Shown here: positions 45,901 through 57,900 of the stretch, in pieces
Layout: each line of letters begins with the position of its first letter
How positions within the stretch are numbered: position 1 is the first letter of the stretch
Source: Chrysogorgia sp. JL179-B06
Taxonomy: Eukaryota; Cnidaria; Anthozoa; Scleralcyonacea; Chrysogorgiidae
Assembly (NCBI GenBank): GCA_035772405.1
Contig: JAYKKM010000224.1
Coordinates: 2,521,001-2,585,000 of the forward strand
Length of the DNA: 64,000 nt
Direction: 5' to 3'
Program-made: the position numbers and the translations under genes
Notes under the pieces: model-generated
Database searches by the model: none
What the model was told of the DNA's origin: nothing
Seen by the model: the letters and a program-made list of their open reading frames with translations, nothing else

Positions 45901-48900
45901 CGGTTGTCATGGAAATACTACAGTATGTTCGTTCCCAGTACTTGATCGACGTCCACGTGAGGTAACCAAGTTTTTGTATAATTTTAATCTCTTCGTGAAA
46001 AAATGCACCTTAACCCAGCGTTTCGGTCAAAATTTTGTGAACATCAACCCAGAGTCGGAAAATTTCATATTCCTAGTGTAAACCACAAAATCCACATAAG
46101 TTATAGCACGATCCTTTGATTTAGGCGCGCTAGAAGACTGAGCCGAGGTGCTCGCGCTCGATCGAGCACCTCCATCACAAGGCCTGAATATAAGATACAT
46201 ATTTAAGATATGTTATGAGAACGAAATTGCTCACCTGCGTTCATAACATTGTATAGTTTTCCATTTGATGGTGCATGATTCTTCATAATAGTTGCATCTC
46301 CTGTATTTCTCGTGTACACTGAAGAGGCGCTCATTTGATTATTGTCAACATATACAAAGTCAAATCCATTTGGACAATCTACAGAACGACAACATTAAAG
46401 GATTATTATTATATGGGTGAAAGGTGAATTTCAATATAGTTAATATATAATTAATATATATAAAATTATTTAAAATGACTGTGTCACAGGTGTAGCGTTA
46501 AATCCAGTTCTACAGGTATTGCAGGGGCAGCCCTTTTTATGAGACCTCTTATAATAATTATGTTGTTGGGTTCAGTGCCCGTTTTGATATTTTTGTCAAG
46601 AAAATGATTGCGAGGGTCCTGTTTTAATAAACTAGATCATAGCTCCATTTATTTATTATCTATTTATTTATTTGTGTTTGTATTCATGGCTATCCTAAGA
46701 ATAATTTGCTGAGCAATAATTTTTATTACTACGATAATTAGAATAATTTTTATTAGACTACGCTTCCCCCTGGTACCTCAATTGCTTTAATCTAGAAAAG
46801 CATGGTGTTGAGCAAGACAAAGATTGGGGGTCTTAATCACTAATGGTGCAGTGGTTGTTGCTATTTAAATTGCTAATAAGTTAAAATAAATTATTAACTT
46901 CTTTAAGTATTGTCGATGAAGTATAACCAAAAAATCTAGTATGCAAAATTGTTTAAAATTCTGAAAATTTTGCCTTTTTTGTCGTTCAAACCCTGCCCTT
47001 AGGATTTTCTAGTTGCGACCTGTTGTATATATAATAATATTATACCTCAACTTCAAATTGTCCAATCAGAAAGCTCAGTTTGTGCCACGTGAGCAGGAAA
47101 TTAATCGCGATATCACGCCTACGTCATCACTTAGCGAGCCTGCGTTCCTTTTGACAATGTTCCACCCCATGTTCCCCGGGGAACATGGGGTGGAACATTA
47201 TTCGCGTAGACCACGCGAGACAACACGCACGACTCAATGCGTGAAAATGGCGGGAAAATTTCATGCCCACTTAAAATGGCCGAGAGTGAAGACAACCTGT
47301 CAAATATTGAGTCAGAAGATGAAGAAATTGCACGTATATTAGACGGCAGACACGCAAAAAATACAATAAAGGCAACAAAAAATGCTCTAAAAACATTTTC
47401 AGACGCAGTCGGGGATGTCGAAGGACTCGCAGATAAAAAAATGCTCGACAAAAGTCTGGCGAAGTTTTTCGCTAACGCCAAAAAGAAAGACGGTACAAAA
47501 TGTATTTATATTTTTTCTGTGGCCTATTTTTTCGGTATAATATATCATTTATAGACCCTCCGCTCGGGGGATTCGGCAAAATATTACCCTCAGCGATGAT
47601 ATTTCCCTCGGGGCAAGCCCCTCGGGAAATATCATCGCTGAGGGTAATATTTTGACGAATCCCCCTCGCTCCGGGTCTATAAATGATAAATATTATATAT
47701 ACACTCATAAAGCGAGGTGGATTAGATTATTTGATGGAATAGAGAGAGATGATTGAGGGTGGTCAGGTGGACAAATAAGGAGTTGAGGGAGAGAATGGAT
47801 AATATTATTTATTATTATTAAATCGATCTTTATTCAGGATGGCAACTTCACTAAAAGTGTTTTTCAGAAAGGTCCTGCTAAGATATAAACTACTAAAATA
47901 AATTATAAGTACAGGTATAAAAAACTAAGACTAAAAACTAATACAAGAATAATAGGTAAATATAATAATGTATCAACCTATTTACATTTAAGTAAAAAAC
48001 GTTTAAAAGTTCTGAAATCTTTCGCTTCCCTAATCTCATTATTCAGTTCATTCCAGTCATTGCTAGCATAATATTGAGAGGATAGGTGAGGTACTGAGGA
48101 GAGCAAAATTGAGGTGGTTCGGGCATGTAGAAAGGAAGAACGATGACGACTGGGTGAAGAGATGTGTTAAGACGGAGCTGGAAGGCTTCAAAAGGACGAC
48201 CAAAAGGACAAGCGAGTACTAGGGTTAAGGAAGACAGATGCAATAGACAGGAGAAGACATGGCAAGGGTAAACCCCCGTGTAAGCAGAGAAAACTGCCTT
48301 TATATAATTTAAACGAAAATGTAAATAAAATCTAAAACATAAAGACACCTGCAAAATTGTTATCTTAGGCTCTATAAGAGGTCAACAATGGATCTGAGTC
48401 CTCAGAAATATATAATAGAATATGATAAAAATAATAAAATACGTTTTCCCGGGTCTCTATAATGTTATCGAAACAATAATAAAAACACGAGAGAAGTGTA
48501 GGGAGAAGCACGAGCCGAGTACGAGTGCTTTCCCAGCTTCTCGAGCTAGTGTTTTTATTACTTCGCGTGGATTTTGATAACGTTATAGAGATTCAGAATT
48601 AATTGCTTATACGCATAGGCGTACCAGGCGGGGGGCAGGGGCTGATTGCCCCCCCCCCCAAATTTTAAAAATAAAAATTTCGGGCACTTTTTCCAAACAA
48701 ATTTCGGGTACATTCGGGTATTAATTTTTATGATTAAAGTAATATGTTTTAACATTAACATAATATATTAGAGTTGTTTTGCAGTTGCCCATTTTAAAAT
48801 TATACTAAGGCTATATCACATATGATAGATGAAGTACTCTCCTATTTCGGCGAGGAAACCGCTGAGAAATTTAGTCACATGTGAAGTTACACCACTCTTA

Positions 48901-51900
48901 ATTTTTCGGTTAAAAATGTTTTGCCCCCCAAATATAACTGGTCAGGCACGCCTATGCTTATACGTTGAATAATTATTACGATATGTGACGCTTCTGATTT
49001 TAATTTAATCTCAATTCCAATTCTGATTGAGACTGGCAAGCTGACCAATCACAGCGTGCGTAGAGTAAAAATCAGTTGACCTACAAGATTAGGGAAAGCC
49101 TCCTTTTATAAAGATATTCATTTCTCGGCGCACTGATGGTCAGGTGATAGTTAAAGCGACACTCCACCCCAAAAAAACAAGTGTTGTTTGAATGAAAGTG
49201 TTTTTTCACCTCATAAGAATTGGGAGCGATTCGCCCGCAACCAGAACAAATATGACGGCCTTCAATTTACCAAAAATACGATAAACAAAGACAAATTTCT
49301 CTAAAACTAAAAAGATTAGAAGAAAACTAATACCCATTCTCATGTGAGGCGACAAAGAGTTAAGCAACACTTGTTTTGGAGGTGGAGTGTCCCTTTAAAT
49401 TAGTCAGGTACGAGTATAAGACGCCAATTATATTTCACTCTGTTAATAAATGCGAATGCACTTTGCGTCATTGACACATCGAGACATATGGCTGTAAAAG
49501 ATTAATTTGATTGATTTAAAGTTAGTATCTACAAACCTTTCGAAAACAATATATTTTGTGCTGAAGGTCGTGCTGAAGACTGGGGATACAATGTTGTCAT
49601 TTCAATTCCTGGATAAAAGAGATGAATGTTAGTATTAAAGTATACTTCCCTGCCCCATCATACAAACTCTTCTTTAAAGCTAGTTTCCACTCAGGACCGG
49701 AACGGACAGGGAAGTTTTCTTTGCCTTGTGAGCTCTCGGTTGGAACTAACGACTTTAACACAAAGGAAACTTTCCTGTCCGTTCCGGTCCTGCGGAAGAT
49801 TTTCCTGAGTGGAAACTAGCCTTAACCCGTGGGCAGTGTTTTACGTTCGTGAAATAGTCCGTCGATGGACGTTGTTATCCTCAATCTCGGAACTCTATTT
49901 CGAATTCACGTGCAAAAATGAAAAAGCTCAGCACTGTACCGCTTTCTTGGAAAATATATTCGGATTTCAAGCATCCACAATCATAAAAATAGGTACGCTC
50001 AGGCGTACATGTATCTGCGCTAATAATTTAAAAACAGGAAGCGTATTCATATAATATATAGAAAAGTGAAAAGGTGGTATTAAAACTGCCAAGATTTTTA
50101 GCGACGAAATACTGACGTTTCGAGCGGAGCGCTACTCTGACGAAGGGCTCCGCTCGAAACGTCAGTATTTCGTCACTAAAAATCTTGGCAGTTTACCATC
50201 TTTTCACTTTGCTATATATCCAAAACACTGTCTACGCAGCACTCTACTTTTTACAGCTGCATATAATATAGCCCACATGTTCTCCCTCCCCTAGAGTTTC
50301 ATCCTAACCCCCTGCGGGATTTTCCCCATCCATGGTCACCAGACCTCGCACGCCGTGCATTTGTAGCCCACAAATTGCAAAAAGTCGTTCGTCGTAAATT
50401 TTGAGCGTTACCTGATTACCTCGGCCAATATTTAACCGATTTTAATTCCGAAAACAGATTTGGAATTACCGAAGCTAAATACATAACATATTATGTTACA
50501 CAAATGTGCAGACCCTTCGTAAAAAAACTGCTTATATACTTTGAAATTAATCGGCAATCAGCGGCCGCTTCGTCGTGATGAACGTTATCTCGGTCAATAT
50601 TTAACCATTTTCAATTCTGAAAACAGATTTGGAATTGCCGAGTCTAAATACATAACATTCGTGCCTATTATATTACGTGAACGTGCATACCCTTCATAAA
50701 AACCTGCTTATGTACTTAGAAATTAATCGGCCATTCTCAAATCTGCCAAACCACGGTTAATGGTCAAACAGACATCTCAAGGATCCGTTTACGCGTGCTG
50801 ATCGCTGATTGGCTAAGCTAAGACGCACACACAATCCTAACTGTACGATACCAATATATCTGCGCTACAAAAATAGATTAATAAGTACTGGAATACACAG
50901 ACAAAACGCAGATTTACAAATATCGATTACATATTGAAATGTTAGAGTAGGGTTGGGTTAGTATTTATTTATTTCACGATTAGGACTAGAGTTTTTGCGT
51001 CTGCTGACGTATAGTCAGCAAACACTTAGTTATCGAAATGTTGTTTACGTCACAACCGAACACGTTCCGGAAGACAACGAAAGTTCGCCGAGATCATTTG
51101 TTGCTTCACCGAGTTAACTTCTTCCTTCGCTCATTTGGCATAAGTATTACTACTTTTGTTGTCTATACTACATTTTTTGTTTATCTGAGCAATTGTGTTT
51201 ACACTGACCAACATTTTGGTTAGCTAGGTTCTTGTGCATGTAAATTTCACGAACTACACAATGAACGACATTCTTGGCCAGGCGCTATATTTTGTATTTC
51301 AGTGATAGGTTCATGTGGTTTAAATTTAATAGTGATACTGCCAGGTAATTTCGAATCACTTAATATTTTAGCCGAAATAATTGTATATTGAAACTTATGA
51401 ACCTAGTACGGGTATTAATGTTTACCGTCGCACGTATTTGTCATATTATATCCTAAACAAACGTGTCTCAATTAACTCAAACATGATCTACATGCACCTT
51501 CGATAAACTTTGGTAGATATAACATTGAAAGATACGATTTCAGTCATTGCTAGCCTACAACTTATATGATTTGAATAAACTTATAATTTCCAAATATGTT
51601 TCAAATGTTTGCTCCCATTCCGCAGTTATATAGTGACAACTTAGCGCGAAACTATCTTCTAGTTCAGCACCCGTTCTTATAGCCTCGAACATACTCACAA
51701 ACAATGGACACAAGTTAATGAATTTACTTATCTCACATTTCTCTGTTACTCAAATGTCAGCAGACACATGTACGCATTGCGTACCTATTTCTTTGTTCTT
51801 GTAAACTTCTGAATCGTGAGAAAACAACCTTGATACCAACCTCGTACACAGGGTTCGCCGGGAGCGGAGCTAATACCCTGGGTACGAGGTTGCCTTGATG

Positions 51901-54900
51901 CGACTATGACGTTATCTATATCCACTGTTTCTCCAGTACACGAAGATGCCGTATACGCGAGCTGGCCTCGAATCAAGTGGCCTGTACGCATCACAACCCT
52001 GATTCGTGATGAGTAATTAGGTCTGTGGACACTTGTGTGATTGCTTGTCCCTCTAGTATAGGTTTCTTTCTTACCCAGTCTTCTGTTAAACATGCTAATT
52101 AGAGATCTCTTTCATAATGACGGCCAGCCAATTAGCCTTTCTGGCCTCGTTACAAAGCAAAGATTCTTTGGAATTACAGACACACGAACTACTGAACGAG
52201 GTCAGAAAAGCTAATTTAAATGAATATAAAGAATATTTAATTTGGGTGCCATTATGAAAGAGATCTATTAGTAGCTCAATTCAAATTATATACACAGTGT
52301 GGCCAAAACGATTAAAAGATAAAGCGTCAATTTATCTTTGTCTGTCAATTTAATTACTTCGTATTTTGATTAAGAATTGGTGTACTATAAACATACAACG
52401 TTTGCATATATTATTTTCCTGTAAAACTTGGGATTTAATTTATGCGCCGAACAAGCAATTTTGCGAGAGTTCACAGACCTTAGTTGAGTCAGGGCTGTGA
52501 CATAAACTATAAATGTTGTTATCTACTGTAGCCTCGAAAATTAATTTCTAAAGAGTAACCTTTACCTTCGGTAATCGCTAACGGGTATACCACGAAAGGT
52601 ATTACAAACCAGAGCATTTTTGTGCTCAATTATAATTCGTAGTCAGGATGGCATCCATTTTAAAACCTACCTTCCGCCCTTACCTTTAGTCACGACACTT
52701 TACCTTCAGTGCATGGATATATATTGCATGTTTTTGTTTCTACACTTGAACCACCAAGTTGTGTACAGTTTGTACCATTATTCATTGGTTTTGGGTTTTC
52801 ACAACTCCGAAGACGAACTTTGGTTCCACCACCACACGATGCTGTACATTCAGACCATTGCGTCCAACTAGTCCATCCTCCGTTGACTATATAAATAGCA
52901 AACACGTCACTTTTAAGTTATTTTCTTTCACCTTCACCGTATACTGATGCGATAACGTTTCATTAACCGCTTCAACAAGCGCGTTTTTTACTTAGAGTAT
53001 AATAACAATTAACAATTATTAACCGAAGTGGATGTGAATAGTGCAGGATATCCCGAGCTAGATGAACCAAAAACGAATCTGTAATTATACAGAACTCATG
53101 ATAAGGCTCTCGGCAACGGCCTCCATAGCTCAGTGGTCAGAGCACTGTACTAGCATTACAGGGTCGCGGTTTCAATTCCAGCTGGAAGGCCTTGAAGTTG
53201 CATTTTTCGCAACTGGTCCCGGTTTGGTCTTAAAGTGTATATATTGTAACACTCAAAATTTTCCTTCACCTTAAATCCTTACAACATATAGATTGAGACT
53301 GGCAGACTAGCGGTACACACGTTGGACGAACCACTACACATTGTAACCTTTAATCACTCCAAGGCCCAGGTCAAACGTCGAACATTTCATGAGTCGAACT
53401 CAATGCAAATGAACTTAAACAAAAGAGTTTCCTAATTTACATTGAGTTGGACTCATGAAAAGTTCGACGTTTAACCCGGGCCTAACATCTGAGTCCGTGT
53501 GGCTCAATGGTTGGATAGTCTCACGAACAATCAGAAGGTTACGTGGGTCCAATTTCCATGTCAGCGACTCAGGGAGGTTGAAAGCTAACAACATGTCCCT
53601 GGGGGGACAGGGTGCTAATCGCGGCATTTAAACAACCGCTATAAACCTACCTAAACATATTTTCCCAGCCACTTTATTGGTCATCGCTAGAAGCTCATCG
53701 AAATCCTCCACCTCAACGATTCGTTTGTCTCCATCTTCGTCCTGTGTTATCATCTTAAATTCTTGGTTCAGATCTTCTCTTTCTGCCGAAGTCAGACCGT
53801 ACTTGATGCCAACAGCAAACGTTATTACTTCGTAACTCTTTAAGTTCTCAGAGGGTTTCTCAACGAGATCCTTTCCCACAATAAGATTTTCTTTTGAAAT
53901 TCTGATGTCGTTCGTTGGATTGTCAGTGATGACAAGTAAGACCCTGCTCGCTCGTCGTTGGCCTCCGGATGCAAAAACAGCCAAGGCTTTACTTAATGCA
54001 ACATCTGTCCTTGTTCCACCAGGCTCGTAGAACACACCATCCAGTGTCGAGGAAAATGCTTCAGAGCTTTGGAAGAACCCTTGGAAAGTAAGGATTAAGA
54101 TATTAAGCGACAAGGCCTCTACAGGGTGTATAAAAAAAGCGCAACCTCGGAATTTCCCAAGAAATCCACTGTGTTCTTAAACACAAAATATTTTCGCCCC
54201 TTGGAATTTAAAATAGCTTATAATCGTATTGGGCATAACTGTCTAATTACTACAAACTCGAGCACGTAAAGCAGAATTAATCGAAATTTATGCATTTATT
54301 TAATGAAAGTTGTTTAGTTTACAAGTGTCAACAACAGTTAAATTCCTAGAGGCCTAAAATCTTTTGTGCTAATAAAAACAAAGTGGATTTCTTGGGAAAT
54401 TCCGAGGTTGCGCTTTTTTTTATACACCCTGTATATATCGCACGTGTGTCGGGAACCCACATCTTTTATGCTTGGAAATAGATATATCAAGTATAAAGAT
54501 AGAATATAGTCAAATGTAATATATCTTACACGAGAAGGCTTTTATTGTCTGATTTGAAAACACCGAGAAGTCATGTGTTGAAAAACGAGGCGATGGCTTA
54601 CAGACTTTAACTTCCAAGTTGTTTACATCATTTGTACACTAAAGCCGGCGTCTGTGTCTACGATTTCGTGCGACTTTAAAGTGTGCAGCTGCTTTATCTG
54701 CCTGCAGGATGAGAGGACTTTTGCTTTTAATATACAAATTAATTAGGAGAAAATCATGGTTGACCACCCAAACTTTATATCTGAACCCCCAATTTCACGT
54801 CTGGCCGGTCATGCTATAACCAACCTTCCCAACTTCGAGGTGTTTTCAAATCAGATAATAAACGCTTTTCTAGTGTATGATAGCTTCTCAAACGAACCAG

Positions 54901-57900
54901 TATTTTTAGAAAAATTTGAGAGATGTTGGCTTATTGTAGTGGACGTTTATTAGGTCAAATGACCTGCCACTTTTCATACACGAATGCTAACAACATGGAT
55001 CGTCAAATAAATCTTACCGAGAGGTACTGGAACTTCGGCATTAGTGTTGTAACGGATAATAGCGATTCTTGTCAGACTTGGATCTAAGGATTCCGCAAGT
55101 GCTTTTGTGAAACGCATAAGTCTGGTCCAGTTTGCTTCACGGATACTCTCTGAGCTGTCTAAGGCAACAACCAAGTCAAGAGGTTTGCTGCACTTGTTCA
55201 CTGAAACAGTAAAGAATAATAGCTGTTTTAACGGACGGACTGTTGGACGAACGGACAGACAGATGCATGGATGGTGACAGACGGATGGATAGATTTGGGT
55301 GGGTTGGTTGTTTGCTCAGCGACATTAAGGCATGGCTCCAGACTTATACAAACAAATATTCCTATATCTTCCAGACATTTTACCCAAAGTCGCTTAAACT
55401 TTCAAGTAATATTTATCATAAAGTAGGTAATAATTTGCAGTCTTCGTTTCCATAACAACAAGGTCACGCGACTCTCAGGCGCCCACGCAATTAATACATA
55501 TAATGTAACCAAATAAACAGCCTAATTTGATGCAGATAGTTATCTAGTTTATCATACTAAGTTGCCAGGTTGTACAACTTTACTATAAATGCAAAATTTA
55601 GCGATTGATTTTTCCTCTAATTACAATTACTCTCATAGTTTTGTTTATGCAAATTAATTCCTACCATTCAACTTTGAATAATAAACGTAATTAATGTTTG
55701 ATTCAAATCAGGGTGTTAATTGTTTGGTAAATTTTGATGTTTATCCATGTATACTCAAGAAGGTTTTAGGTTTTCATCAAATATTGCCTCCAATGAGTCA
55801 CGTGACCTTGTTGTCATGGAAATAAAATTGTAAATTAGTTCCTACTGTATGATGAATATACTGTATTTGGCAAGTTGGACAGGAAATTTCAGTCTTCAAG
55901 TCAAGAGCCATGCCTTAACTTCAGTGAGTGGGTGGATATAGATGGATGGATATGGATGGAGGGATGGCTATGGATGGATGGATGGATATGGATGGATGGA
56001 TGGATGGATGGATATGGATGGCCATGGATGAATGGATGGATATGGATGGATGGATGGATATGGATGGATGGATATGGATGGCCATGGATGAATGGATGGA
56101 TATGGATGGATGGATGGATATGGATGAATGGATGGATGGCCATGGATGAATGGATGGATATGGATGGATGGATCAGGGAATATTTTAAGGAATTTTTATC
56201 ACTGCACAAAGAGCTGAAAAAGGCATAAAATCTAACTTCAGTAGCACGTTAAAGTGCACCTGACATCAAAATTTTTTATTGTCTTATTTGGAAGAACCTT
56301 TAAAATGATAAAGTAACTTATTTTGAAGATTTTCGTTTCTTCGCTTTCTTTTTGAGATATATCAGTTTGTTTGATATGCAAATGTCCGGAATTTACGTCA
56401 CACATGCATAATGACTTATTGGAGAAATGTGTGTATCTCTTTCATTCTCGAACGAAATCATTTAAAATTGAGAGGATTGGTGTTGTGGGAGAAACACGCA
56501 CACGTGTTATTTACACTTTAGTGTTTTTATTTGATGAACGCAAAGATATATAACATTCTCTAATAACTCATTATGCACGTGTGACGTAAATTCCGGACAT
56601 TTGCATAGCAAACAAACTGATATATCTCAAAAAGAAAGCGAAGAAACGAAAATCTTCAAAATAAGTTACTTTATCATTTTAAAAGTTCTTCCAAATAAGA
56701 CAATAAAAATTTTTGATGTCAGGTGCACTTTAAGCAGCGATGGAGCACTGAGTAGCTAGCTCAGTAATCAACTAGTCGCACTGTCATAGTATACATAAGC
56801 ATGAGCCCTCCTGTTCCCAATTTTTAATGAGTTAATCCCTTTCGCACAGCATACATTCGCATTTTCAAAATAACAATGGTCAAACAGTAGCACACGGGCA
56901 CAGAGCCACAAATGCATCGACCTGAGAGAAGCCTCAAGCATGTTATATGGGGTTGGCATCGTTGGGTAGCCCGGCTAAATAGTGAGAACACTAGCGTTTT
57001 GTTTATTATGGCGGTAGGGCCTGCTATAGTAGATATACTCATGTACAGGTATCTTGAAAGTTGAAATGCCAGAAATGGTAGAAAATAGTTTTCTGGTCTG
57101 TAAGGGCATAAGGCTGTTAGTTTACGGTACGCTTAACGTTATCAGAAGATAATGGACCATGATCCATTAACTTATCGTCTTATTTGTGTATTTGCTAATT
57201 TAAATTTTGATATTTATTCCAACGAATGTAGTATGTACTGTGTCTTTGAACATAATTTCTGATGCAATCCTTTCACGAATAACACCCATTCTTAAATATT
57301 AAAAGGACAATGTACCACTGCACAAAATTGCGTTTATCACTGCACAAATCTCATTTATCACTGCACAAATTGGTTATCACTGCACGTTAAAATAATCCCT
57401 GGGATGGATGAATGAATGGATGGATGGCCATGGATGAATGGATGGATATGGATGGATGGATGGATGGCCATGGATGAATGGATGGATATGGATGGATGGA
57501 TGAATGGATGGATGGATGGCCATGGATGAATGGATGGATATGGATGGATGGATGAATGGATGGATGGCCATGGATGAATGGATGGATGGATGGATGGATG
57601 GCCATGGATGAATGGATGGATGGATGGATGGATGAATGGATGGATGGCCATGGATGAATGGATGGATATGGATGGATGGATGAATGGATGGATGGCCATG
57701 GATGAATGGATGGATATGGATGGATGGATGAATGGATGGATGGCCATGGATGAATGGATGGATATGGATGGATGGATGGATATGGATGGATGGATGGATA
57801 TGGATGGCTGGATGGATATGGATGGATGGATGGATGGATATGGATGGATGGATGGATGGATATGGATGGATGGATGGATATGGATGGATGGATGGATATG

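Larger units (their letters stand above)
47030..47700 (+). mobile_element. Hairpin element carrying a Crypton-like recombinase N-terminus
   Basis: The left end is 'cctcaacttcaaattgtcca'; the right end is a strong hairpin (47530-47690, 'ccctcgggaaatatcatcgc' and complement). A 44-bp perfect palindrome lies at 47156-47199. It is related to 6225-6480 and 36398-36790, which lack most of the coding part. Confidence 0.65.

Noticed and set aside
53119..53190. Functional tRNA-Ala gene
   Set aside because: Acceptor bulge and mismatched T-stem; more likely a tRNA pseudogene or SINE head, so listed with low confidence.
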